This document shows, in pieces, positions 47,483-58,200 of a DNA stretch of 64,000 bases. This DNA comes from Cyathus striatus (taxonomy: Eukaryota > Basidiomycota > Agaricomycetes > Agaricales > Nidulariaceae). Positions within the stretch are counted from its first letter, which is position 1; every line of letters begins with the position of its first letter. A program made the position numbers and the translations under genes. The notes under the pieces were generated by a model. The model searched no databases, was not told the origin of the DNA, and saw only the letters and a list, made by a program, of their open reading frames with translations. The DNA is taken from contig JAOVFP010000012.1 in NCBI GenBank assembly GCA_025738555.1, forward strand, positions 2,356,001 to 2,420,000, read 5' to 3'.

Positions 47483-49286
47483 TAAAATACAGAAGGTAGA
47501 AATACCATTTCATCAGGAACTTCGAGCTCTGTGTCGATTACGGATACGAAAGGATGGATTAGTTCTGGCCTGCAGTATTTGGTTGCATATAATGACAGGA
47601 AAAGAAGGAGAGAGGAAGAGTAAAACGAACCAAGTTGAATCATATAACCACAGCATGCTCCCACATTTGTTACAGAAGTTTCACTCGGAATTGGCTATTT
47701 TCTCTTCTGGAGTGTCTCGATTTAGAATGGCTTTATATTAGTGGTGTCGGCGTTCGGTTGCGAACCGCAGTTCGAACGCGAACCAATACAGAACCGGACT
47801 TACATTCGGTTTTAAGTTCGGTCACATGTGTTGAACCGAACCTCATGTCCAGTTCTTGGTTCTTTGAGATGCTGTTTTTGCCGAACCTGTTCGAACCTAT
47901 AAATTTATTGTAGAAAAAATGGAAATATTTGCATGATTTAGATAATAATATAATGCAAAAGTAGTACTTCCGGCATGTGCAGTAGACCTGGATTACAATG
48001 GCACTGCCACAAGATTAGTCAGCGATGTAGATCAATACCATTGAAGGCTCGATCAATAGGGCTAAGTGGGAACCGAAAGCTGCAAACCCCGCAACCACGC
48101 TCTTCAAGCACCATTGAATTTATTTCTCATTGTCTTGATGCTTGTAGCGTGTTTTGGTAACTCCAAGGCACCTCTTTGTCTCTTCTGTCAAGACTCTCAA
48201 CTCAATAACCCTCTGATTGAACTTTGTGCAAGCTGTGTGCTCCCGCTCTACTCTGCTTGAAAATAAAGGCTCGAAATCTGGAATCCAGAACTTGGAAATG
48301 ATGTAACGACGGAAACAGATAGCACTCGAGAACGAAGGAACAAATATTAAGTATGCAACAGCACACCCCACCTTCTAACTGTGCAATTTAACTGCGCCAG
48401 CGTGCAGTATGGTCTGCCTGAAGCCTTGGGACTTGGGAACTTTAACTACACATCGCTCTACACTCTGCTTGAAGCCTTGGGACTTGGAACTCAGCGTCAG
48501 GACAATGGAACTACAATATCAAGCATAAGACTTCAAACTTGGTTCTCGGGAATGACGGAATCTACGCCAACTCTTGGTCCCTCAGATAGGCATTACTTAA
48601 TGGGTCAGAATATGGAATGGAATAGACGTCTTGAAGCGTGCGATGGACTCAGTGGTATATTCATGAAGCTAAGTAATGCCATTCAATTTTCTTACGGATT
48701 TAAGGTGAACTCACTCACTCATTCTAGTGAAATTATTGTATAAATATGCGCCATTTGCGATGATCTATGCTATGGAGATGAAATAAAAGTTGAAATAAAA
48801 TCTAGGAGGTCCAGTTCGGCATTTGAACTTGTTTTGAACCTGAACCGGACCTCAATGAACCCGAACCTCAGGTCTGGTTCAAGGTTCAGCAAAAATGCCT
48901 GAACCGGACCTGAGGTTAGGTTCAAGGTTCAGAAAAAAAGGTGTCTGAACTGGATGGAACCAGACCACAACACCACTACTTTATATACACTGTACATATG
49001 GCACGTTAGCAATTGATAAAAAGTATTTAAGCAGAACAAGAAATAAAACCTGATATTCTCTTTCCCCGACTCCACTTTAAGCGTCTCACTATGTCCTCCA
49101 AGGTTTATCGATCTGCCTGTGCCACCAGCTTTGCGACACATTGAGCACAAACATAGCTACAGATATTTACAGTCTTGAATACCATGGCAGAGAAAGGAAA
49201 GCTACCTGGTATGATACCGGCGTGCTAGACTGCAGAGAGAATCGAACTGCGCCGCAGTGGCAGCTCCTTTTCAGTTCCACTGGCAT
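47483..49286 (-). pseudogene. GFA-family enzyme pseudogene (copy 2), split by two elements
   Basis: The start ATG is at 49286. Exon 1 (49286-49206) reads MPVELKRSCHCGAVRFSLQS, exon 2 (49156-49050) LCLCSMCRKAGGTG. Intron 2 carries the hAT-type element at 47739-48978. Exons 3-4 (about 47720-47510) read FCNKCGSMLWLYDSTW and PELIHPFVSVIDTELEVPDE. Then intron 4 is cut by the mariner at 47482. GFA proteins bind zinc through these CxC and CxxC cysteines; the founding member condenses formaldehyde with glutathione, but most fungal members are uncharacterised. Besides the insertions, a TGA stands where the family has Arg just before NFCNKCG (CGA to TGA, about 47680). The last exon was not found. Confidence 0.75.
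47739..48978. mobile_element. 1.24 kb non-autonomous hAT-type element
   Basis: Perfect 8-bp target duplication CTTTATAT (47731-47738 and 48979-48986) and terminal inverted repeats TAGTGGTGT. The subterminal 150 bp on each side are crowded with ggttc/gaacc motifs (47750-47890, 48810-48955), as in hAT transposase-binding regions. No transposase inside; the centre holds an imperfect internal repeat (cttgaagccttgggacttgg, twice at 48418-48487). Confidence 0.85.
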
Positions 49287-49743
49287 CTTAATGGGACTGC
49301 TTTGGGTTGGCTTTTGGCTATGTGCGGTGTTGGATGTACTTGAAGGTTTTGAGTCAAATCAATTCTTTAGAAGGGATCGAGCGAAAAGATGAAGCAGACG
49401 AGTGTAACAAAGAGGAACGAAACAGTGAAAGTCTAAGAAGGTGCGAGAGTGGCATGGAATTCCATTGGTTAGCGGCCAATTAGTGCCGGTAAGCATTGAT
49501 AACATCGGGGACTATTGTAAGTCAGAGATATTGTTTCCTAAACACCGCCCATGTCACTTATGTAACCCAAATGTAACCAAAACCATAACCAAATCGCAAC
49601 CATTGAACCAAGCCATTTTGCCATTTATTTGCCGCACAACTAAGTACTCTACTCAAACTCCATACTTTCTTTTACTCATCTGCACACACATTTAAATGTA
49701 TTTTCATTGGAACAGTAAGTTTTCTAAGACACCAGGGCGGCCA
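49287..49743. other. Intergenic stretch between GFA copy 2 and the protease pseudogene
   Basis: No supportable gene; a Thr/Pro-coloured open frame at 49441-49695 has no recognisable feature. Confidence 0.4.
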
Positions 49744-50529
49744 GGACGCCGTTCAAGTCATGCTACCAGGTCCTGCAGCCTTTGATCGCATGGTTCAGTA
49801 CATAATGTGCGAGATTGACTCATTCAAGGCATCGAGGACCAGGTACAAGAGCCAGCTAAATGAACTGCAAATGGAGATGACGAATGACGCTGGGGACAAA
49901 CGAGCAATGGTTCAGTCTGATATGATGATGGAGACAATGATTAACATTATATGCTCGAAGACTTCCAGAGTAATGTTATGGAGGGTTGGAGGCGAGGGAA
50001 GGACTTTATCATTGGTCGAGTACTTTATTCCCCTCCTATTAGTGTCAATGAAGGTCCTAACCACAATAGTGAAGATTGAGCCTTGATCAAGCTGGACTGC
50101 AGTAAGATAAACTGGCCCAACTTTAAAAGGCAATGTAATCGACTTAGGTATGAACATTTTACTTTCACTCTATTGCAAATATATTCTAACTTATATATCC
50201 ATTAACAGAGATGGACGATGATTTTATATCCTTAATGTACCCCCACGAGTTCAACTTTCCCTACTACCGCCTCTTTCAGATTCAAGGCGTCGTTCCGGAA
50301 GATGTGCTGACCCATCCGAAAAATAAAGACAGAAATGGTCAGCCATACATCAAGTTAATGAAGAATGGCAGCAGGACAAAGACGACTGCCGGTTTTGGCA
50401 ATGGAATTAAATCCTTCATGCGTGAGTACCTCTTGGATGTGACTGAACAAACGTCCATGGAGTATGCGATCCTTGCACAGGAAAAGCACTCAGAGTTCTC
50501 CGACGGGCTACTAGATTTTGACATTGCCC

Positions 50530-50640
50530 GGATTTTGACGTTGCCGTGGCGTTGCCAGTGAGGCAACGTCAATTCTCGCGTGGCAACGTCACGCAACGCC
50601 AGGCAACGTCACAGCAACGCCAGGCAACGTCACAGCAACG
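50530..50640 (+). repeat. GGCAACGTCA array 1
   Basis: Starts with two inverted units (gacgttgcc, ggcgttgcc), then direct ggcaacgtca/gcaacgcc units spaced 9-21 bp. Confidence 0.8.
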
Positions 50641-51358
50641 CCAGTGCAGCAAAGTGCCCGTGAAGAGGTGGTAAGTCGGGACATTCATAAGCCATACTCT
50701 CTCATACTCTTCACATATATAATTTACTTATGTCTGGAGATCCAAATGGCAAGCCAGAATTCACATGTACATTGGGTTGTTGCGATGTGGGGTTTTTCAA
50801 TTAAGTGTGGGAAATACTGTTGAACAAAAAATATTGTGAAAAAAAAATACATAGTTTTCGGGTCAATTTAATTGTTATCATGAGATTTAGGGATACTTAT
50901 AATGACATTTTAGCCCGCAAATTGCCCTTGGGGCTTCTGTTCTTCGTGTTGTATCGTATGTGAAGGTTATTTTCCCACGCTTTCTCGATGCGCGGAGACT
51001 TCAACAACATTTGCTAGACCCATACTATAAACATATACATCATGAATATCATAGAAAGTGATTTATGCACTATCTTTTATTAGTTATAAATTCAGATTTC
51101 TTATGCCACTAGTACCAATACTAATGAAGAGCTTAACAATGTACTGTCATTCTATCACTTCTCTGCGTTGATTGACTTAATGACAGCGGAATGTGTTGAA
51201 AATTTAACTTATATAAGCCCCTATGTACACCATAGAAGTACATTAAGTCACTTTGATAATGTGTATCTACTTATTTTACTATCTAGTAAGTATTATTGAA
51301 GAGTCTCCGCATGGTCAGCAAGCGTGGGAAAACGCATCAATGTAGTGTGATGCGTGAT

Positions 51359-51553
51359 GGCAACGTCAGCAACGTCACAGGCAACGTCTGGCAACGTCCG
51401 GCAACGTCACGGCAACGCCATCCAGCAACGTCAGCAACGTCAGGCAACGTCCGGCAACACAAGCAACGTCAAGCAACGTCACGGCAACGTCATGGCAACG
51501 TCAATTCTCAGATTGGCAACGTCAGGCAACGTCACAGGCAACGTCAAAATCCT
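51359..51553 (+). repeat. GGCAACGTCA array 2
   Basis: About 17 direct units of (g)gcaacgtc(a/c)n, ending ggcaacgtcaaaatcc, which copies the element's own right terminus and hints at an internal duplication or nested end. Confidence 0.85.
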
Positions 51554-51889
51554 TATTTTCAGATTTCTGTAACTTGTATAAAAATGAGTAGAGTGCATGT
51601 ATCTCTACCAATCTTTACTTGTTATTAGTAATAGTATATATCATAAATTTACAAAACTACCAGCCAGCTAAAATCTAAATAATATTAGAAATGTTGTACA
51701 CAAGTGACAAAATATATGTATTTCACTGTGAGGTTGTAAGTATTATTTGTTATACCCTCTCCCCACCCCCCATCCAGTGGTAATATATATTATTAAAATG
51801 AAAGAACATCCATCTTGTGCAATCCTACTTATTTATTGTATTTATTACTAACTACACAGTGGGACTTGAACACAGGACCTCAGCACTAA

Positions 51890-52016
51890 TATATATAGCA
51901 ACATCAAAAATAAATAAGCAACGTCACGCAACGTCACACGCAACGCCAGGCAACGTCAAATCCCAGAACGGCAACGTCACCAAAGCAACGTCAAAAACCG
52001 GGCAACGTCAAAATCT
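51890..52016 (+). repeat. GGCAACGTCA array 3
   Basis: About eight units leading into the right terminal repeat. A tRNA-like B box (gttcaagtccc, minus strand, near 51860) lies just before it. Confidence 0.75.
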
Positions 52017-52142
52017 GTAGGCCCTTCTCCGACCTAGGTGACTCTGGATCCATTATCGTCGACAGCGAAGGATGCGCCGCAGCCCTCCTTGTTGGTGGAT
52101 GCGGTTCTAATCAATATACTGATATTACCTATGCAACTCCCT

Positions 52143-53551
52143 TTGAATAGGGGAATTCAAAATTGAAGTTATGCGGTACGATACGAGCTGATGGCACTAC
52201 GTGAACCACTTCCCACAATACTGATGCACATCAAATCTGTTGCTTCGAGCTCGTATCGTCGCGCACGTCTTTGGGAGCGCCAAGGGAGCGCTCGGCGAAA
52301 TCTGTTGGACCTTTAACATGTTGCAGCTATCCAGCAGCCGGTTGGTACAGGATCAAACTCCGTATAAATATGATTTCGTGTGGCACTGATAATGGTTTTT
52401 GCATTGGCTCTTTAAGTTACATATGCCTATCTTAACCTGCAATTTGACTGAGCAGATATGCAAGTGAGCTACTTTAGTACAGTATCTACAATAAGTAGAC
52501 AATTTAACACTACATTGTGCACTAGAAGTATGCCAAAGTTATGCTATTAAGTGAAGTGATACTACACTCCATTTTGAGGCCTCAAAGTTATGCTATATTT
52601 ATATATAAAATTACTATCCTTCACATGTTTGTGCAGTTAAGTTAAGTACCATTAATTAGAGAAATGTATGAGTTGTATATGAAAGTACAGCACAAACTAC
52701 CAATGGATAGAAATGGCATCAGTGTAATTCGATCCCGACATATCTAGACAGCAGTACATATCGTTGTGAGGCTTGCAAAACTGGAGGTGTCAAAATTGGA
52801 AGTTACGACAAGCTGTTCACACGATACGGTAACAGGTCTTGGCGCTATGATTTGATCAATTTTGAACTCCCCTAATGGCTCTTGGAGCGTATCAGGACGA
52901 AATTTCCCAACATCCACCTCTAGACTAATGATCAGTCTGCTGAAGAATACAACACATGATCATTTATATCGAAATGGAGAAAAGCGAGAGAATCTACAAG
53001 TGATAGTTTAAATTGACTTATGGACCACATCTTAAACACCATGTACATAGAGTAGAGGATAATTGCATGTGTTCAGCATCGTCTCTGGCATCTCAGTTTG
53101 AACTTAAGCCTCCCCTGTAAAAAGCACTAGAGTTATTGGAAGGCTATTCAAAAGAAGCATAAGAATTTAAGAATGAATCAATGGGGATAAGTGTCAGTTA
53201 AGAATTGAGGTATGAAGATGCCATAGATCTCAGATACATCTCTAACACGAGTAAAACAGTGGAGGGAGAGCTTAAAGTGAGTACAGCATGGCACAATCTT
53301 CAGGCCAGAAGGATCACCAAGATGATTGAATTCGTACATACACACAGATGTTTTACACACAACAAGCAAGGTTTTCAGTCGAAAGACACTTCAACTTCAT
53401 GCATTCTCATGCTTTTCTCCATTCAATTCACCTGTAAAAAAGTAGCATTAATACAGCTTGTATACCAACGTAGGAACAAACAGCATTATAAAACCTCCCA
53501 GGAAACGGACACGAATCCCCCACAAAACCAGAAAAATCCTTGAAACTTACA
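52143..53551. other. Intergenic stretch, nothing recognised
   Basis: AT-rich, with no supportable gene, repeat or RNA. The short minus-strand frame at 53178-53369 and plus frame at 53205-53543 look like chance. Confidence 0.45.
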
Positions 53552-54275
53552 TTAATCCTTGTACAACTTATGCTTCTTATGCCACCCCTCGAGCGAATTG
53601 GGACCATAGTCCTCATAAACCTTCTTCTTCCCCTCTGGTAGATGTACATAGTCAGGTTTAGAGTTCAGTTTGATGCACGTCTAAAGTTTTCATTCAACAA
53701 TCTGCCTTTGCAAAGAATAATAATGAGAGGAGAGGACATACCAGTTCATCAGGAACTTCAAGCTCAGAGTCGATAGCTGACGCGAAGGGGTGGATTAGCT
53801 CTGGCCTACAAGTTGAAGAAGGTCAGTGTAGTGTGAATGGAGGGATGATGGTAAGGGCATACCAGCTCGCATCGTACAATCAAAGCATAGTTCCGCATTT
53901 GTTGCAGAAGTTCCTCTCGGAGGAGGTGACCTCTTGTTGTGGAGTGTCTCGGTTCAGAACGGCATTGTACATGCTGCAGGGCAGTTTTGTGTGTCAGAAT
54001 GCTATGGAGAAGGGGAGAGGGGGGAATATACGAACCTGATATTCTCCTTTCCCTCCACTTTAAGCATATCACTATTCCCTCCGAGGTTAATCGATCCACC
54101 TATGCCGCCGACTTTGTGGCATATAGAGCATAGGCAAAGCTACAGCATCGCATTAGTGAGTAGAATACAGTGAACAGAGAGACTTGAATTGAACCTGGTA
54201 TGGGACAGGTGTACTGGACTGTAAAGAGAACAGAACTGCTCCGCAGTGGCAGCTTCCTTTAAGTTCGACTGGCAT
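53552..54275 (-). pseudogene. GFA-family enzyme gene (copy 1) with a single nonsense change
   Basis: Five exons (54275-54195, 54139-54036, 53973-53863, 53805-53742, 53680-53552) join exactly in frame to 162 codons plus stop. MPVELKGSCHCGAVLFSLQS gives the CxC pair, CLCSICHKVGG and FCNKCGTML the CxxC pairs; WPELIHPFASAIDSELEVPD and a C-terminal CIKLNSKPDYVHLPEGKKK follow the family. The only lesion I see is TGA at 53882-53880 between TML and LYDASW, where copy 2 has TGG. Likely function in an intact copy: zinc-dependent glutathione-linked aldehyde chemistry, inferred from family only. It is divergent from kinesin copy C. Confidence 0.8.
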
Positions 54276-54856
54276 CTTTCTCTGAGCGGACTGGGTTAGA
54301 GTGCGGTGTGGTGTTTGGACTGTGAGTTGTGTCAACTGGTTGAGTCGAATGATGTGATGGAGACGGAGGGTGGTATTTGACCGGAGAGGAGATCTCGAGG
54401 TGGGAGAGCGAGGAGGAGATGAGGAGGCATGAGCACATGGCTGTAAGCATTCCGCAAGAGGTGACGTCGATGGAACCAGACAATGAGCCTGGAACTTGAA
54501 GGGGTGGTGAGAAGTTGAAGCCGGAATCGGATGCGTTTCCGACTTTCCGTTTGTTTGGTTCTAGTTGTGATGGTAAATATGTCAACTCCTAGGATCCTAA
54601 ACATTAAATGTAACGCGTAATGTTCAACATTGTGTTTGCTATATCTTCCTCCGCTCCGTTGCAAAAAAATGTCACTTGTAGCTGTACCTCCTAGAATCAA
54701 GCTCAAGATTCTCGCTCCTGGTGTGTACCATGTTTGTCTTATGTCATTCGAACATCTAACCAACAAGCTTCCACAGTTCACACAGACAACAGCCCTCATT
54801 CTCTCTTACAGAGACACCATAGCCAACCTAACAAGCTAACGTAGAAATCCTCAGCG
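54276..54856. promoter_or_regulatory. Shared divergent promoter of the GFA-kinesin pair
   Basis: Separates the GFA start (minus) from the kinesin start (plus). 54447-54575 recurs at 1-450; 54615-54856 recurs at 16890-17128. The recurrence of both halves beside the same genes shows that the pair was duplicated as a unit. Confidence 0.6.
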
Positions 54857-55130
54857 ATGCCAGCGATCCCCAACACTCCACTAAAAAACAAAGCCTCCAA
54901 AGCCCTCCATGCACCAGGTTTATCCTTCATTGATTCATCACGCCAAAGCACACCGGCTCTATTTCAAGCATCTCCAGCGCCAGCGACTTCTCCAACTGCC
55001 TCTCCTGCGCCGGTAGCGGGAGCAACTTTTTCAGCACCATGCACAAGAAATACAAAGCCCCTCCTATCAGTCGAATCCCTCAAGACCGTCAAATCCAATC
55101 TCTCCACGTCGAAAAGCCTCCTGTACCGGG
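54857..55130 (+). pseudogene. Kinesin-7 N-terminal fragment, copy C
   Basis: Starts MPAIPNTPLKNKASKALHAP and follows the Ser/Pro/Ala-rich kinesin N-terminus up to SKSLLYR (about 55127). There it departs from copy A before the motor domain and runs into unrelated sequence and then the satellite. It keeps the ATG that copy A lost, so it shows the original start. Confidence 0.65.
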
Positions 55131-55239
55131 CACATGGTCCAGGGTGGGTAGTGTTCCAGAGGGGTTCCAATTTTACGATTAGAAGGGTATGCTATTCACT
55201 TACATGGGGTACCATATTGGTGTTAGGCTTCACATCACG

Positions 55240-58200
55240 AATGTAGCCGGTCACCAGATCAAAACTATGTCATTAAATAACCACCACTTAGATATGGGAG
55301 GATGAGTAAAGACTACCCAAATAAAAATTGTTTGTGTCTGTTGACATGTACCCTAGAAAAGATTCGCACAATGTTGTGATAATACCACTACTTTTGGTCG
55401 TGTCATAGTCAAATCTTTGATGGGGTGTGATTAATGCTACATAATTATTTTGTAATTAATACATCAACAGAAAGAGGTTGGTGGCGGAAATTCATCTTGG
55501 CATCATCTTGATGTATTGCACTTCTTTTGACGTTTCAGGATTTCAACTTGTCACTTTCCTAAATGCATAGAACAATACATTAGATGTTGTGTAACAAACA
55601 CAAGATGGCGAATCGTGAAGGGATCAACCCAAATTGGGTTCGTTCTCTTTGGTTAGAATGATTTCTAAAAACAAATGACAGGTTTAAGGTTGCAATGTTA
55701 TCACGGCATTTAGTCGGGTCCTACAACACTTTTAAATTACGTCATAACGAAATTTGGTGCTTATTTCACAACATTTAGTCGTGTCTTACACTGCTATTGA
55801 ATGGCGTGATATTGTCACTACTTCATAATTTTGCAGTTTAGATCTATAGTAGTACTGTCTGCATGTGGGAATTTCTCTGGGAACAGGGCAGACATATTGC
55901 ATATGTGATGCGTCTCAGAATGGTACGTACATGGTTAAAAATACGAAGGATACATTTTAGAATTAAGTCAGATGTCGTTGAAATAAAACAAGAAGGCATA
56001 GAGTGATGGGATCTGCCCAAATCGGGATTGTTTTGATGGGTTGGTATGTATTCAAAAAAATAGATGTACGCAATGTTGTGATGATGTCACGATGTTTAGC
56101 CATGTCCAGGATGATAAATTAATCTCGTGAAAATATCACGACCTGATCTAATTGTGAATGTCATGGATATTAAACGATATGGTGTAGAGTGATGGGATCG
56201 ATCCAAATTGGTATGTTTTGATCGGTTAGTATGTTTTCATAAAGTAGATGCATGCAATGTTGTACCCATTTCACAACACTTAGTCATGTCTTATGCAGCT
56301 GTTGAATGGTGTGATATTATCACCACTTGATAATATTGCAATTATGATGTTAGCTAGCACTGTCTAAGCGTGGGAATTTACATGAATGCAAGCTTATTGC
56401 ATTGAATTATTATTAGTGCCTCAGAATTACACTTTCATGAATGGGAAGACACAGGATACCCTCCAGAAATACGTTAGATATTGTGGAAATCGATCGAGAT
56501 GTGATTAGCGATGGGATCTACCTTAATCGGATTTGTTTTGATGGGAGGGTATGTTTCTTAAAATAGATGCACGCAATGTTGTGTCAATTCCACAATGTGT
56601 GGTCGTGTCTTATGCAGCTGTTGAATGATGTGATATTATCACCACTTGATAATATTGCAATTATGATGTTAGCTGGCACTGTCGAAGCTTGGGAATTTAC
56701 ATGAACGCAAGCTCATTACATTGAATTATTGTTAGCACCTCAGAATTACACAATCATGAATGGGAAGATGCAGGATACCCTCCAGAAGTATTTGAGATAT
56801 CGTGGAAATCGAACGAGATGGTGACGAGTGATGGAATTTACCTTAATCAGATATGTTTTGATGTGTGGGTATGTTTCTTAAAATTCATGCATGCTATGTT
56901 GTGTCAATTCCACAACATTTAGTCACGTCTTATTCAGTTGTTGAATGCCGTGATATTATCACTACTTGATAATATTGAAATTATGATGTTAGCTAGCACA
57001 GTTGAAGCTTGGGAATTTACATGAATGCAAGTTCATTGCATTGAATTATTGTTAGCGCCTCAGAATTACACGTTCATGAATGGGAAGATGCAGGATACCC
57101 TCCAGAAGTACTTGAGATATCGTGGAAATCGATCGAGATGGTGATGAGTGATGGGATCTACCTTAATCGGATTTGTTTTGATGGCTGAGTATGTTTTTTA
57201 ATATAGGCGCGCACAATGTTGTGTCAATTCCACAACATTTGGTTGTGTCTTATACATCTGTTGAATGGTGTGATATTATCACTACTTGATAATATTGCAA
57301 TTATGATGTTAGCGAGCACAGTCGAAGCGTGGGAATTTACATGAACGCAGGCTTATTGCATTGAATTATCATTTGTGCCAAAGAATTACACGTTCATGAA
57401 TGGTAAGACACAGGATACCCTCCAGAAATATGTTAGATATCGTGGAAATTGAACGAGATGGCGACGAATGATGGGATCTACCTTAATCGGATTTGTTTTG
57501 ATGCATGTGTATGTTTCTTAAAATAGATGCACACTATGTTGTATCAATTCCACAACATTTAGTAGCATCTTATGCAGCTGTTGAATGCCGTGATATTATC
57601 ACTACTTGATAATATTGCAATTGTGATGTTAGCTAGCACTGTTGAAGCGTGGGAATTTATCTGAACGCAGGCTTATTGCATTGAATTATTGTTAGCACTT
57701 CAGAATTACACGCTCATGAATAGGAAGATGCAGGATATTTTTTAGAAATACGTTCGATATCGTGGAAATCGAATGAGATGTTGATGAGTGATGGGATTTA
57801 CCCAAATCATGTTAGTTTTGATGCGATGGTATGTTTTCTTAAAATAGATGCACGCAATGCTGTGATTATTCCACAACATTTGATCGTGTCTTATGCAGCT
57901 GTTGAATGATGTGATATTATCACCACTTTATAATATTGCAATTATGATGTTAGCTAATGGGAAGACGCAGGATACCCTCCTGAAATGCGTGAGATATCAT
58001 GGAAATCGAACGAGATGGTGACGAGTGATGGGATCTACCTTAATCGGATTTGTTTTGATGTGTGTGTATGTTTCTTAAAATTGATGCACGCAATGTTGTG
58101 TCCATTCCACAACATTTAGTTGCATCTTATGCAGCTGTTGAATGGTGTGATATTATCACCACTTGATAATATTGTAATTATGATGTTAGCTGGTACTGTC

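Larger units (their letters stand above)
50505..52024. mobile_element. 1.52 kb MULE-like element with GGCAACGTCA arrays
   Basis: Flanked by a perfect 9-bp duplication TTCTCCGAC (50496-50504, 52025-52033), the hallmark length of Mutator-like elements. Ends are inverted over about 40 bp (gggc, agattttgac(a/g)ttgcccgg, tttttgacgttgc). It restores the protease reading exactly when removed together with one duplication. No transposase inside. Three arrays of a 9-10-bp motif occupy both ends and the middle. Confidence 0.8.
49744..52142 (+). pseudogene. Trypsin-like serine-protease-domain protein, disrupted
   Basis: Resembles a large basidiomycete family with a helical N-terminus and a trypsin-like C-terminus. 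Pieces: a helical stretch (49760-49945), then in a shifted frame FIIGRVLYSPPISVNEGP (50001-50060), ALIKLDCSKINWPNFKGNVI, after an intron LMYPHEFNFPYYRLFQIQG and GQPYIKLMKNGSRTKTT (50216-50400), MEYAILAQEKHSEF, and after a 1.5 kb insertion DLGDSGSIIVDSEGCAAALL (Ser of GDSGS) and DITYATPFE. Lesions: a frame change near 49945; TGA where the family has Trp after NSED (50086); the MULE-like insertion at 50505; TAG for Trp after PFE (52150). Whether the family cleaves protein is not known. Confidence 0.65.

Noticed and set aside
51359..52016. Regular short repeats that could suggest a CRISPR array
   Set aside because: Units are 9-10 bp with almost no spacers, sit inside a transposon and repeat its termini; the genome is eukaryotic.
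54332..54799. A 155-codon minus-strand open frame
   Set aside because: Covers the duplicated promoter between GFA and kinesin; the matching copies at 1-450 and 16.9 kb do not keep the frame.
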